From Virgibacillus_F flavescens (GTDB taxonomy: Bacteria > Bacillota > Bacilli > Bacillales > Amphibacillaceae), in the NCBI RefSeq assembly GCF_050574275.1, contig NZ_CP192260.1, positions 3,224,001-3,288,000 of the forward strand: a DNA stretch of 64,000 nucleotides, given 5' to 3'. Both the position numbers and the translations under genes were made by a program. The notes under the pieces are model-generated. The model was not told the origin of the DNA. It was given only the letters and a program-made list of their open reading frames with translations, and searched no databases. Positions 40,772 to 50,278 of this stretch are shown piece by piece (position 1 is the stretch's first letter; the number at the start of each line of letters is the position of its first letter).

Positions 40772-40937
40772 TTTCCACTCCTTCAATTCAAACATATGAA
40801 AAATAGTAAACTTGGATATATATTTCTACCTCTATTAATTAATTTCGACACTTAACCCAGTTTTCCCTCTATAAATAGCTGACGCCTATAATTCAAAAAA
40901 ATATTTTCAGTAACTTTAAACTTTCATATAGTTTTAT

Positions 40938-41625
40938 TTAGGTCTGATTAATCTTATTAATAAACTTTTCAACCATACGATTGTATATATCAGGTTGGTC
41001 AATGTTTGCTGTGTGACTAGCATTTGGGATAATACCAATCTCAATTTCGCTATCGATCTTTAATGTACGTTGCTGCTTCCACCTCGTGTATGTCGTTGCT
41101 CCCGTTTAATACTAATGTTGGAGGTTTCAGTCTGCCCAATTCTTTATCGCTAACTGAAGGATAATAAAATGTCATCGTGTATAATACTTTCTTTAACGTA
41201 TCAAACCATTTTTCCCCATGAAGATCTTGAAAATGTGCAGAAATTTCTTTATCATTCTTTTCAATATTTATGAAGTAATTATATTGATTTTCCATAATGG
41301 CTTTTAATTTGTCTGGTATATGCGGTGAATATCCGGTTAGTATAATACCTTTTACCAATTCTGGTTCTCTCTGGGCAATGTGAATGGCTAAGGAAGCTCC
41401 TAATGAAAGCCCTAGAATATAACCTTTCCCGTTAATCTTTATTTGCGTTATTAGCCACTCAAGCGTATCCTCAAAATAATTTTCAGATGCGCTTTCTTTG
41501 GAGTTGCCATGCCCTGGCAAGTCAAGTAAAATCAACTCGAAATTTGAATCAAAATATTTAATTTGATCTATAAAATGAACTTCAGATGTCCCCATAAATC
41601 CGTGTAGCATATAAATTTTATTAAT
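40938..41625 (-). pseudogene. Alpha/beta hydrolase with a one-base insertion and ATT start
   Basis: The main frame carries LHGFMGTSE, LDLPGHGNS, the nucleophile elbow GLSLGAS and Asp in LNGSNDIHEVEAATYIK, but then stops (TAG 41050). Removing one A near 41063 restores KIDSEIEIGIIPNASHTANID, holding the catalytic His, to a natural stop at 40938. AGGAGGAG faces ATT 41625 (INKIYMLHGF), with no ATG, GTG or TTG at the correct spacing; the first ATG is 18 nt further in. As sequenced the product lacks its catalytic His. Confidence 0.8.
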
Positions 41626-41770
41626 TGCAATCTCCTCCTGTTTCTATTAATCTTTATCACTATTTTAATTTTATATCACTGACTCAATCTTATTATCAGT
41701 CTGGAGACTTATTATAAATTGACCAAATGTCTTATTTTGTTTCATAATTTCTCTGCTTAAAGTAAAAAAC

Positions 41771-41796
41771 CGCTAACTTATCAAACAAGTTAGCAG
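41771..41796 (-). terminator. Terminator, paralogue of the 40230 hairpin
   Basis: CGCTAACTT...AAGTTAGC(A)G, followed in the minus direction by GGTTTTTTAC. It closes the lipoprotein transcript at 41929. Confidence 0.65.
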
Positions 41797-41813
41797 TCAC
41801 AAATACTCATTAC

Positions 41814-41905
41814 TATAAATTTTTCTTCCCAACAGAAATCTTCAATTCTATAATATATTCTCGCTCAGTAAGGTCTTCCCCGTATTTTCATGCATTCACA
41901 AAATC
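41814..41905 (-). pseudogene. Possible short coding relic after the lipoprotein gene
   Basis: A frame with one internal TGA reads ACKDFVNA*KYGEDLTEREY then IIELKISVGKKNL before TAG. The composition is protein-like, but there is no Shine-Dalgarno or known family. The rest of the 41626-41928 stretch is AT-rich with the hairpin at 41771. Confidence 0.3.
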
Positions 41906-41928
41906 TTTACACGCAGTTTTTCAACCAT

Positions 41929-42603
41929 TTATTTACTAGTCAACGTGAATGACTCCGATTTTCCATCCCATTCAATGGTAGCTTTTATCTGATCGTCTTT
42001 ACTTGTAACCGCACATTCTGAACAACCTCCACCTGGCCTGGTCATCGGGAATTTGTCAACGCTAGTATTCGTTCTATTATTAACACTAGTACTCCCAATT
42101 TGATAGTCGACATATTTAGGAGTTGGGGCATCTCCTATATACTGAATGGTGTATTCCGATAACTCGCTGGTTTTGCTATAAAGATAGGAGTTATATGTAA
42201 CAGACCAATGTTTACTTTTTCCAGTAAAGGTGAGCTGGGTTGCGAAAAATCGCTTCATTTTCTTTATGTTAGTTGTCTGGAACGCCAATTCTTCCTTGTT
42301 AAAAATCAACATAGCAGGATATTTAGTTATATCGAAAATGCTTTCGTACTCATGTGGATTGTCTTCTTTTATAAATTCAGTGGAAATAGAATTAGGATTC
42401 GTTCTCCAAATGGATTTCTCGTCTGTGATATCTTCTTTAACAAATTCTGTAATTTGTTCTGGCGCTTCCTCATCCAAAAACACCACAATATTAAAATCGT
42501 ACTCGTCGGTTGGCTTTAATTTTTCAACAGCTTTTTCTTTTTTTGTCGAACATCCACTACAAAGAAGAAGCAGGATACAGATCGTTAGTATAGATTTTTT
42601 CAT
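41929..42603 (-). CDS. Lipoprotein of unknown family
   Basis: A 224-residue protein; signal peptide with lipobox CSGC (Cys18), then two extracytoplasmic regions (about residues 40-110 and 115-224). A CSEC motif (GGGCSECAV) near residue 193 and the DEEAPEQ segment suggest a folded domain of unknown type. Start ATG 42603 behind AGGAGGGG. Confidence 0.72.
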   Translation of the reverse strand: MKKSILTICILLLLCSGCSTKKEKAVEKLKPTDEYDFNIVVFLDEEAPEQITEFVKEDITDEKSIWRTNPNSISTEFIKEDNPHEYESIFDITKYPAMLIFNKEELAFQTTNIKKMKRFFATQLTFTGKSKHWSVTYNSYLYSKTSELSEYTIQYIGDAPTPKYVDYQIGSTSVNNRTNTSVDKFPMTRPGGGCSECAVTSKDDQIKATIEWDGKSESFTLTSK

Positions 42604-42666
42604 ATTCCCCTCCTAACTATATAACTTCTATATTCCTATAATAAATTCCTTCTTTTCCCAATAAAA

Positions 42667-42692
42667 AACGACCTCCGCATATAAAGGTCGTT
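42667..42692 (-). terminator. Terminator after the GAF-STAS gene
   Basis: AACGACCT...AGGTCGTT, 8-bp stem with a 10-base loop, T run on the minus side. Confidence 0.85.
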
Positions 42693-42715
42693 CCCAGTAA
42701 GACATTCGTATTCAA

Positions 42716-43570
42716 TTAATTCTTCTCCAGTTTAAACCCAATATCGTTTAAAGCACTTTCCAGGCTAGCTGAAACTTTAATTTTAGAAAATAATACATTG
42801 TAACCATTTGCCTGCAGTGCAGTCTCTGGTCGCATGCCAGTAATAATCGGACAAACGCCTAATAACGTAAGCATCTCTGCAAATTGAGAGAGCGACTTGA
42901 TCACCCATTCATTCATTTGCGTTATAGTGGATAAATCCAGAACGATGTAATCTAATGACATTTCCTGGCTCTTTTTTAATGTTTTTTCAATGATGCTGTT
43001 TATACGAACTTCATTTACACTGCCGATTATCGGAAGAATCGCAATGCCTTCTGTAAGTGGAACAATTGGTGCTGATAAATTTTCTATTTCCTGGTCAGCA
43101 TTATCTAGTTCCAGAACATAGGAAAGCAGTGATGCCATTGTTTCAAACAATGCTTTATCTTCTTCAGAGAAATGAACCAACTCATTATCTAGTCCGCAGA
43201 TTGTTCCATAATTTTCTCCATTTTCATAGTAGATTGGCATTCCAATGAAACTTCCACCGCCAAGCTCCTTCGTAACATTGAGAAAATTTGAACGCTCATC
43301 GGCCTTTATATCCTGAATAACCAAAGCTTCGTTACCATGATCTACACTCAATTTGCAAAACGTGTCATCGAATGGAAGTTCATCTCCCACTTCAAGCAAC
43401 GAGTCTTTTTTATTAACTACTTTTACAATCTCGTTTGTCGTTTGGTCGTTTTTGGCAATAAATACTGTATTTACATTTAACGATTTAGCAAATAAACTTA
43501 AAATTGTATTTGCCGCCTCATCGAAATTCTTCAATCGCTTAATTTGCTGCAGGTTAGTAGCATTACTCAT
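42716..43570 (-). CDS. GAF-STAS protein, RsbR-like co-antagonist family
   Basis: A 284-residue protein with an N-terminal GAF sensor domain (about 18-150: FDEAANTILSLF...FIGMPIYYENGENYGTICGLD) and a C-terminal STAS domain (about 165-275: IAILPIIGSVNEVRINSIIEKTL...LDLSTITQMNEWVIKSL). Similar GAF-STAS proteins occur among the RsbR co-antagonists of the general stress response stressosome. No rsbS, rsbT or sigB gene is nearby. Start ATG 43570. Confidence 0.8.
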   Translation of the reverse strand: MSNATNLQQIKRLKNFDEAANTILSLFAKSLNVNTVFIAKNDQTTNEIVKVVNKKDSLLEVGDELPFDDTFCKLSVDHGNEALVIQDIKADERSNFLNVTKELGGGSFIGMPIYYENGENYGTICGLDNELVHFSEEDKALFETMASLLSYVLELDNADQEIENLSAPIVPLTEGIAILPIIGSVNEVRINSIIEKTLKKSQEMSLDYIVLDLSTITQMNEWVIKSLSQFAEMLTLLGVCPIITGMRPETALQANGYNVLFSKIKVSASLESALNDIGFKLEKN

Positions 43571-43741
43571 AAAATTAAATTCTCCTCAAGTTGGAATTCG
43601 GACAAAACTCGATATCATTCTCTTTAAGTTTAATACATTATACTAATATTAACAATCAATCACTAATAAATGGAAATACTGGTTTGGTATAATCTGATAA
43701 ACTAGATCATAAGTACTTTAACGTGAAAGGAGTTTTTTCTA

Positions 43742-44851
43742 TTGAAGAAACTATCTATGTCTCAAAAAAATGCTGTAACCTATATCGAAAATCATGCTAA
43801 AGCAAATAAAAAAGAAGCTAACGAAACCATAAATCATATCCTGAAAATGTCTAATATTGATGATAAAACATATAAAGGTGCTATAGCGAAATTAAAACAA
43901 AATGCCAGGATCGCTCTGCACTTTCATCCAGACCGACCTGATTCGTCTATGAAATCTGTTGCTAAATCCCTACTAGAACAAGGGACATATAAGAGTCAAT
44001 TTGAAACGCTGCTATCTAATGGCAGTGTATCCGCTTTGCCAGGTGGAGACCGGGACCGCTTTGAAGAGAAAATTTTTGGTGGAGCCTATCAGATAAAGGA
44101 GGCAACAAATAATCAAAGACCAAAATACGGCGCACTCCATTTGATGCTTCATCCTGATGGACCTTCACCTCGTTTTGGATCTTGTTATTTTCTACTCTAC
44201 CCGAATGTTTCAAAGCGTTGCACCTTCACGTATTTGGATTCGTTTGATGATCCTAATGAAAAAGGAACCTACGAAGAATTTGATTCGATTATGGCTGCTC
44301 TTTTGACAGAAACATTCACAAGAGATTTTGCATTAGGTGAAAAAAATCTGACGCCATCAAAATTAATCCATCATTTACTGGATAATCTTGAGAAACCATT
44401 CGTGGATCCGTCAAACAAAAAGTCTGCCCGCAACCTTAATCATTATATTGAAGCACAGGTACATGGAGATATTTCACTGAAAGAAGATGTGGAAATCCTC
44501 GTTGCAGACCCTTCCTTTCAGGGCACAAGTATTGGACAAATCCTTGAGGAATTATGCTCACAGTATTCCATTAAACTATACTGGCATGGCGGATTTGCGC
44601 TTCGTTCAGACGAAGTGCCTGTCGATTTCAGAGGACCCTCGATGCCTTCTCTAGCAAAACGCATTGCCCAAAAAGATCTGTTAACCACGAAGATGATAGG
44701 ATCTGCAGCAATGGACTTGAAACGTAATCCAGACTCTTGGAGCGACCGCGGAACGTATAAAGAAGTACTTCAAGAATTAAAACTGTTGTGGCACGTTTTA
44801 GTTAAGTATGGCAAGCCAATGCGCAACTATACTATAAACGGTAAAGTTTAA
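43742..44851 (+). CDS. DUF3626 family protein
   Basis: A 369-residue protein. The segments ARIALHFHPDRPD, LSNGSVSALPGGDRDRFEEK, RPKYGALHL and PRFGSCYFLLYP match the DUF3626 signature, a family without an assigned activity. The start is TTG 43742 (Shine-Dalgarno AAAGGAG). No clear signal or membrane segments; probably cytosolic. It stands between the stress-like GAF-STAS gene and a phosphatase gene transcribed oppositely. Confidence 0.78.
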   Translation: MKKLSMSQKNAVTYIENHAKANKKEANETINHILKMSNIDDKTYKGAIAKLKQNARIALHFHPDRPDSSMKSVAKSLLEQGTYKSQFETLLSNGSVSALPGGDRDRFEEKIFGGAYQIKEATNNQRPKYGALHLMLHPDGPSPRFGSCYFLLYPNVSKRCTFTYLDSFDDPNEKGTYEEFDSIMAALLTETFTRDFALGEKNLTPSKLIHHLLDNLEKPFVDPSNKKSARNLNHYIEAQVHGDISLKEDVEILVADPSFQGTSIGQILEELCSQYSIKLYWHGGFALRSDEVPVDFRGPSMPSLAKRIAQKDLLTTKMIGSAAMDLKRNPDSWSDRGTYKEVLQELKLLWHVLVKYGKPMRNYTINGKV

Positions 44852-44926
44852 TCATCTTTTAAAAGCTTATATATCAAGCGCTCATTGGCAAGAAGATGCT
44901 GCATAAAAAGTTACCATCAGATCTAT

Positions 44927-45733
44927 TTACTTTCTCCTGAAATCACTTGGAATCGTAGCAATCTGATTGTTCGTGACAGTCCAGGAAATGATAGTCGTAC
45001 TGTCCCGGACGTTCTTTTGCTGAATCTCACGTAATAGATCATGAACTCCAACGCTATTCTGTACTCCGTCAAACATACTAAAAATTTCTTCAGGAGAATC
45101 AAATTTAGTATTTGGACATTCTACTAGCCCGTCTGTTGTTAATAAAATATGATTTTCGCCTGTTCGCAATTCTTTTATCCCTGCACTATAACAGGGTACA
45201 CGCTTATTAAACGTGCTCTCCTGCCCCACCCATTCATAGAAACTTCGATGGTTTTGCTGATACTCACCTAATGCAGCAAGCTCAGGATGATTCAGGTAAA
45301 GAATACAGTCCCCAATGGAAAACCACCAAAGATAATTTTCTTTTCTTATCACAAACAGACATGCCGTTTCACCCTGAACGTGTTGACACCTATCTTTGAA
45401 TGTTTGACTGCAAAGCTTATCTAGTAACATCTCATGTACTTGCCGAAAAGCTTCACCTGTATTCAACTTCAAGCTAATTTGAATGGAGTCCTTCATACTT
45501 TCTAGTGCAGCAAGTACAAGTTCAGCACTTTCAGCTGTATTATGTGCATCCAAGATACACGCAAACTCCCAGTCATTCTCCTGGTCACTCCAGATCAGGC
45601 ACCCATCTTCGTTTTTATGTTGACCGGCTGAAGCGTTTCCCCCGAATCGCCCTAAAATCATGTTGTTTAATTGGACCGTGCTAATCTCATCCACAAAATC
45701 CTTTTGACTGCCTACCCATCGATATTCTTTCAT
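44927..45733 (-). CDS. PP2C-like protein serine/threonine phosphatase
   Basis: A 268-residue PP2C-type (PPM) domain. The metal-binding acidic residues appear in GQHKNEDGCLIW, FACILDAHNTAES, LLTTDGLVECP and VRDSTTIISW. The family dephosphorylates Ser/Thr residues with Mn or Mg. The start is ATG 45733, Shine-Dalgarno GGAG region. Partner kinase not seen. It converges with the DUF3626 gene. Confidence 0.85.
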   Translation of the reverse strand: MKEYRWVGSQKDFVDEISTVQLNNMILGRFGGNASAGQHKNEDGCLIWSDQENDWEFACILDAHNTAESAELVLAALESMKDSIQISLKLNTGEAFRQVHEMLLDKLCSQTFKDRCQHVQGETACLFVIRKENYLWWFSIGDCILYLNHPELAALGEYQQNHRSFYEWVGQESTFNKRVPCYSAGIKELRTGENHILLTTDGLVECPNTKFDSPEEIFSMFDGVQNSVGVHDLLREIQQKNVRDSTTIISWTVTNNQIATIPSDFRRK

Positions 45734-45815
45734 ATTGGGTCACTCTCCAATCTACTAATTCCAATAAAAGGGGGATAGAATAGAATAAACGTTCTCATTA
45801 CAAGGAGGAATTATT

Positions 45816-46337
45816 TTGACATCTGTTCTATTAATAATCGATGTACAAAAAGGTATGTTTACAATGGATACATCAGTTTCAAAAGGAAATCTGCTGCTGG
45901 AAAATATAACTAGGATGATTACTTTTGCCAGAGAGCATAACCTGCCCTTGATATACATACAACATAACGGTCCTGCTAATAGCCCTCTCGAAAAAAATAC
46001 GCCTGGTTGGGAAATTCATGAAGTAATAAAGCCGCAAAATGGTGATATCGTAATCGAGAAACATACACCGGACAGCTTTTATGAAACGGACCTAAAAAAT
46101 ATACTGAACAATATGGAAGTTAACCATTTAATCGTAACTGGTATCCAAACAGAGGCATGCATCGATTCTACATGCCGCAGTGGCTTCAGCTTAAACTATG
46201 ATGTAACCCTAGCAATTGATTGTCACAGTACCTTTGATAAAGAAGAAATCTCTGCTCGACAAATTATTAACCATCACAACGAAGTTTTACGCTGGTTCGC
46301 TGAAACCAAAACGCTTCAGGAAATAACTTCAGCATAA
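45816..46337 (+). CDS. Cysteine hydrolase, isochorismatase-like
   Basis: A 173-residue cysteine hydrolase of the isochorismatase/nicotinamidase fold. The triad is Asp9 (LLIIDVQ), Lys82 (VIEKHTP) and Cys115 (QTEACIDST). Isochorismatase-like enzymes hydrolyse vinyl ethers, amides and similar; the substrate is unknown. TTG 45816 has AAGGAGG seven bases upstream, a strong site. Confidence 0.9.
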   Translation: MTSVLLIIDVQKGMFTMDTSVSKGNLLLENITRMITFAREHNLPLIYIQHNGPANSPLEKNTPGWEIHEVIKPQNGDIVIEKHTPDSFYETDLKNILNNMEVNHLIVTGIQTEACIDSTCRSGFSLNYDVTLAIDCHSTFDKEEISARQIINHHNEVLRWFAETKTLQEITSA

Positions 46338-46375
46338 TTCATTGATAGATCGTTTTTTCAGCACTTATTTTCACC

Positions 46376-46831
46376 TTACTTTTCCATATATTTGATTACT
46401 GCCATTTCTTTACCGAATCGGTCTCCCTTATCGATAAAGCCTAGACTAGCGTAAAGGTTATGCGCACCCGTATTTTCTGGATGATAGCCTACTACAATTA
46501 TATTGGCATCTGGTAATTTAGACATCTCGGCAAGCATTAACTTAGTAGCAGCTTTACCTATCCCCATTCCTTGCAATTTTTTGTCTATCATAATTCGGTA
46601 GACCCAATACCCATCAAGCTCTTCTTTGACTGAATTGAACATGACAAACCCGACGACCTGTTCATCCAGGTATATCGCAAACGTTTGTAATGTTGGTTCA
46701 AACTTCGATTGAGCTATTGAAACAGCATTCGATTCCATGTATGCCGCTTGTTCATCCGACAATTCTAATTCACAGCAATCATACCAATTTTCATTTGTTA
46801 ATTGTTTGATTTTTACATTTTCCAAGTTCAT
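46376..46831 (-). CDS. GNAT acetyltransferase, spermidine/spermine N-acetyltransferase-like (BltD/PaiA group)
   Basis: A 151-residue acetyltransferase. The acetyl-CoA loop is KLQGMGIGKAATKLM, with the SYIES-like ESNAVSIAQSKFEPTLQTFAIY segment and NTGAHNLYASLGF near the end, as in polyamine acetyltransferases BltD and PaiA. The start is ATG 46831 behind AAGGAGG. Polyamine substrate is an inference. Confidence 0.84.
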   Translation of the reverse strand: MNLENVKIKQLTNENWYDCCELELSDEQAAYMESNAVSIAQSKFEPTLQTFAIYLDEQVVGFVMFNSVKEELDGYWVYRIMIDKKLQGMGIGKAATKLMLAEMSKLPDANIIVVGYHPENTGAHNLYASLGFIDKGDRFGKEMAVIKYMEK

Positions 46832-47098
46832 TTCCTCCTTGTATTGTCTTGGTGCCCCACGATAAAACGATAATTTCAGTATAATCATTGATAGATAATT
46901 TTTCCAGTAGCTGATAATATGCATACAAGTAAATGAAAGGACAAGCATAATTTACTGGTAACAAATGCCAATTACTAGTAAACTAATAGATGTATCAATC
47001 TTATACTTATGACAACTATTTGAACAATAACTAATTAATTCTGGTCAAGTTAACATTGATGGTAAAATTGATTTATTAAACGATAAAGAGGTGCTTTA

Positions 47099-47773
47099 AT
47101 GAAACGAAATAGTTCACCATTTAAAATTGCTGTGATTGTAACGTTAGTGATTGTTGCATTACTAACGGCTTTAGTTGTTTTGAGCAATAATAATTCTGAA
47201 TCAAGCGATGGAAATACGAGTAATAAACAACCCTCCATTAGCGGACAACCTACAGTAGGGGATTCCGATGCACCCGTAACTGTTGTCGAATTCGGTGACT
47301 TTAAGTGTCCTGCTTGTAAGGTTTGGGGAACCGATATCTATCCTAAATTGATAAATGACTACGTTGATACTGGTAAGGTGAAGTTCTCATTCGTTAATGT
47401 GCAATTTCACGGTAAAGAGTCCACATTAGCATCACTAGCAGCGGAATCAGTTTATAAGCAAAGCCCGGATGCCTACTGGGAATTTCATAAGGCACTTTTT
47501 AATGCGCAGCCAAGCAATCATGACAGTAAATGGGTTACAACTGAAAAAATACTCGAAGTAGCGAGTGGCATACCTAGTATTGATACCAGTAAATTAAAAT
47601 CAGCTATTGAAAATCAGGAAGCAATGGATGCATTGAATAAAGATGAGGAAATGGTGACTGAATTCGGTGTCGAACTTACTCCAACAATTATGGTAGGTGG
47701 AACCATGATTGAAGACCCTTTTGATTACGAGGCAATTAAGCAGGTCATAGAAGAAAAGTTAGAGGATCAATAG
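47099..47773 (+). CDS. bdbD: Thiol-disulfide oxidoreductase BdbD
   Basis: A 224-residue membrane-anchored thioredoxin-fold protein of the DsbA/BdbD family. An N-terminal helix (about 10-29) and a spacer lead to the CPAC active site (Cys70-Cys73), with the cis-Pro in GVELTPTIMVGG. It introduces disulfides into exported proteins; BdbC reoxidises it. The start is ATG 47099, AAGAGG upstream. Co-operonic with bdbC (stop and start 1 base apart). Confidence 0.93.
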   Translation: MKRNSSPFKIAVIVTLVIVALLTALVVLSNNNSESSDGNTSNKQPSISGQPTVGDSDAPVTVVEFGDFKCPACKVWGTDIYPKLINDYVDTGKVKFSFVNVQFHGKESTLASLAAESVYKQSPDAYWEFHKALFNAQPSNHDSKWVTTEKILEVASGIPSIDTSKLKSAIENQEAMDALNKDEEMVTEFGVELTPTIMVGGTMIEDPFDYEAIKQVIEEKLEDQ

Positions 47774-47774
47774 T

Positions 47775-48191
47775 ATGAAAACAGCTAATAAACAGCTTTT
47801 CTTATACTTTGCTTGGTTGGTTGCTTTAATAGCAACATTCGGAAGTTTATATTTCAGTGAAATTAAAGATTTTATTCCGTGTGAACTGTGCTGGTACCAA
47901 CGGATCGCCATGTACCCATTAACACTTCTTCTAGGAATAGCTACATTTCGAAGTGATTTGTCTGTTAAAAAATATGTACTTCCCATAAGTGTTATTGGTG
48001 CTGCTATTTCCCTATTTCATTATTTAGAGCAGAAGGTTCCAGGGTTTGCCGAAATAAAGCCATGCGTAAATGGCGTGCCATGCACCATGGAATATATCAA
48101 TTGGCTTGGATTTATTACTATCCCTTTCCTTGCGCTAATTGCGTTTACCTTAATTACAATTTTAATGATCTCCCTGAAATCTCGTGATTAA
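47775..48191 (+). CDS. bdbC: Disulfide bond formation protein BdbC (DsbB family)
   Basis: A 138-residue four-helix membrane protein. The redox pair Cys36-Cys39 in CELCWYQR and the second pair Cys97 and Cys103 (CVNGVPC) match DsbB/BdbC quinone oxidoreductases, which reoxidise BdbD with menaquinone. The gene follows bdbD by one base and is closed by a strong terminator at 48197. Confidence 0.94.
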   Translation: MKTANKQLFLYFAWLVALIATFGSLYFSEIKDFIPCELCWYQRIAMYPLTLLLGIATFRSDLSVKKYVLPISVIGAAISLFHYLEQKVPGFAEIKPCVNGVPCTMEYINWLGFITIPFLALIAFTLITILMISLKSRD

Positions 48192-48196
48192 ATACG

Positions 48197-48235
48197 AAAG
48201 ATGTGCCGTTCCTAATGAACAGCACATCTTTTTAT
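48197..48235 (+). terminator. Terminator after bdbDC
   Basis: AAAGATGTGC...GCACATCTTT, 10-bp stem with an internal GTTC/GAAC, followed by T-rich sequence. Confidence 0.92.
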
Positions 48236-48272
48236 TTTTACGTAATTAAGTTAGAAAACTATCCCCAGCAGA

Positions 48273-49418
48273 CTACCTGATGCCAACCATTATTCCCAGA
48301 TAGATGGCGAGAATCATTAACAAGGAGGCAAAGGTTGAAACAAAGACAGATTTTCTAATAGTAGCTGCAAAAAGGGTCACTGCAAGAAATATAATAGCTA
48401 AACCAAATAAGACAAAACTATCCACACCTAATGTCATGGTTACATTCAATACTGTGTTGCTTTCTGCTTGCTGATATCTATTAAGTATCTCTCCATCATA
48501 AACTGCTTTAAAAAGTGGAGAAGCTCCCTCTGTCTTTAGTAAGCTGTAAATTTGGTGCGGTGGCCATGATTGTCCCATAAAGGCCGTCAATCCAAAAACG
48601 ATTAATGCATATACACTCTCAAGCCGCGCCCACTTCAAGGGGTTGTAGGATTCCTGTCCATACTTCCTTCTGAAAAGAAATCCGTTCGTAAGTGCAAATA
48701 GCACCAAAGAAAGGATGAAAATGTGTTTTACTAATAGAGATTGTCCATAATTGACGAGGAGGCTGTTTTGGTAGTCTTGAACAATTGACGCATCAGGAGC
48801 ATCATACGAATTTATGTCAAATTTCATGATGAAATACCCAGCCACAATCGTTATGGTAAGACAAGTCAATGCTACAGGTGTAAACCATCTCAGAAATGCC
48901 AGCCAGTTCGTTTTATTTTTTGCAAACCAACTTACGATAAAAAGAATACCAATCCAAACGACAACAGAAAGAAAATGCAGTGTTTGAAAAATAAATCCTT
49001 GCCACTCGGTAATCGTTGCAGCATGGCTGGAACGCGTATAACCAACAAGCATCAGCAGGCTAAGAACCAACGCCCATACAAGTAAATGCCGCTTCTCTGT
49101 ACTGTTTTTACGTAACAATACAATCATTAGAATGACGGAAACAATGGTTATAAACAACCATGATTTTCCGATTTCAAATGTGAAGATAACATTTTTTAAA
49201 ACAAAAGCTAAGTCCATATTAGCAGCGAGGATACTGGCCGTTTGAAACACTGGGAAAAATGCTGCGACAGGAATTAAACCAACAGCTAGAACCAATATTT
49301 TTTTGGGTATAAGTATGAGCGGTTTTTTATCCTCAGGAACAATAAATAAAATTAAAGAGCCTATGAGCACAGAAAAACAAATGTATAAGATAAATTCAGC
49401 AAATACGACATAAAGCAT
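48273..49418 (-). CDS. copD: CopD-like copper resistance membrane protein
   Basis: A 381-residue polytopic protein of eight helices. The CopD segments GYTRSSHAATITEWQGFIFQTLHFLSVVVWIGILFI (copper-binding His and Met-like residues) and GLTAFMGQSWPPHQ are visible. In Bacillus subtilis the homologous domain is fused to CopC in YcnJ; here copC is a separate gene just upstream (11 bases), so they are an operon. Probably copper import or handling. Confidence 0.85.
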   Translation of the reverse strand: MLYVVFAEFILYICFSVLIGSLILFIVPEDKKPLILIPKKILVLAVGLIPVAAFFPVFQTASILAANMDLAFVLKNVIFTFEIGKSWLFITIVSVILMIVLLRKNSTEKRHLLVWALVLSLLMLVGYTRSSHAATITEWQGFIFQTLHFLSVVVWIGILFIVSWFAKNKTNWLAFLRWFTPVALTCLTITIVAGYFIMKFDINSYDAPDASIVQDYQNSLLVNYGQSLLVKHIFILSLVLFALTNGFLFRRKYGQESYNPLKWARLESVYALIVFGLTAFMGQSWPPHQIYSLLKTEGASPLFKAVYDGEILNRYQQAESNTVLNVTMTLGVDSFVLFGLAIIFLAVTLFAATIRKSVFVSTFASLLMILAIYLGIMVGIR

Positions 49419-49429
49419 TAAAATTCCTC

Positions 49430-49993
49430 CTACTTTTTACGTTTACTGAAGACCAGCCAAGCTACCAGCACTAGTGTTGCACCTACTAAAAAGATGATTA
49501 TTCCATTTATAAAAGGTTCATTATTATCTGTACTGCTTCGCTCCTCAGATGCATTTTGTTTGTCAGGGCTGCTTTGGTCTTCATCAGTTGTTGTTTGTTC
49601 ATCTTGATTTGAAGTATCATCTTTTTTTGAACCTGTAACGGTGAAGGAATACGTACCTTCAATCGGATGTCCGTCCGCCCCAACTATATTCCAATTGACT
49701 TTATAGGTACCTGGATTAATTGAATCTTGAAAGGTACCTTTTATAACATCGTCATTGATCTCGAGAATTTTTGGTTCGAATTTGGTCCCTTCATCATTTA
49801 TCAAGAATAAGGAACTGCCATTTTCAACCTTCGTATTAAAATCTAATTCTACCGTTTTTATCTCTTCTTTGATAGTCGAACCTGCCTCTGGAGTTGCATT
49901 CTCCAATCCGGAATGCGCATTTGCAACGGCAGGGATAATTAGTGTCAATACCATAGCAGCGCATAATAAAAAGCTCATTTTAATCTTAACCAT
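49430..49993 (-). CDS. copC: CopC-domain copper-binding protein
   Basis: A 187-residue exported protein: signal peptide ending in ANAHSGL (mature N-terminal His expected to bind Cu), CopC beta-sandwich (residues 28-122, ending DGHPIEGTYSFTV with a second His), acidic Asp/Glu/Ser-rich linker (125-160) and a C-terminal helix with SKRKK anchor. Start ATG 49993, GAAAGGAAG upstream. The operon copC-copD suggests copper handling at the membrane. Confidence 0.86.
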   Translation of the reverse strand: MVKIKMSFLLCAAMVLTLIIPAVANAHSGLENATPEAGSTIKEEIKTVELDFNTKVENGSSLFLINDEGTKFEPKILEINDDVIKGTFQDSINPGTYKVNWNIVGADGHPIEGTYSFTVTGSKKDDTSNQDEQTTTDEDQSSPDKQNASEERSSTDNNEPFINGIIIFLVGATLVLVAWLVFSKRKK

Positions 49994-50217
49994 GTAATCT
50001 TCCTTTCATTTTCTTCTAGTTACCTGCAATCATAACAGTATTTCAGTATCATGACTTTCTCTTTCCGCAACTGTTCGGAATTTGTCAAAATAAGTATGTA
50101 TAAAAGCCCCCGTCTTTTTGACAGTGGCCATTTTTTATCTCACATAAAATACTCACTTCTTTATCTGCATATATTATCATATGCTCATATTATGTACGAC
50201 CTTAAGTGCAAGTCAAG

Positions 50218-50245
50218 TTGTACTAGATTATTTTCACGATAATAT
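50218..50245 (+). promoter_or_regulatory. Candidate promoter of the ZIP transporter gene
   Basis: TTGTAC, a 16-base spacer, then TAATAT, about 35 bases before the ATG at 50279. Otherwise the 285-base gap between copC and this gene is AT-rich, with no clear element. Confidence 0.5.
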
Positions 50246-50278
50246 ACATAACTAAGACATTACTGAAGGAGCGATATC

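Noticed and set aside
50051..50242. Short plus-strand frame between copC and the ZIP transporter
   Set aside because: No Shine-Dalgarno, and it overlaps the transporter's promoter region.
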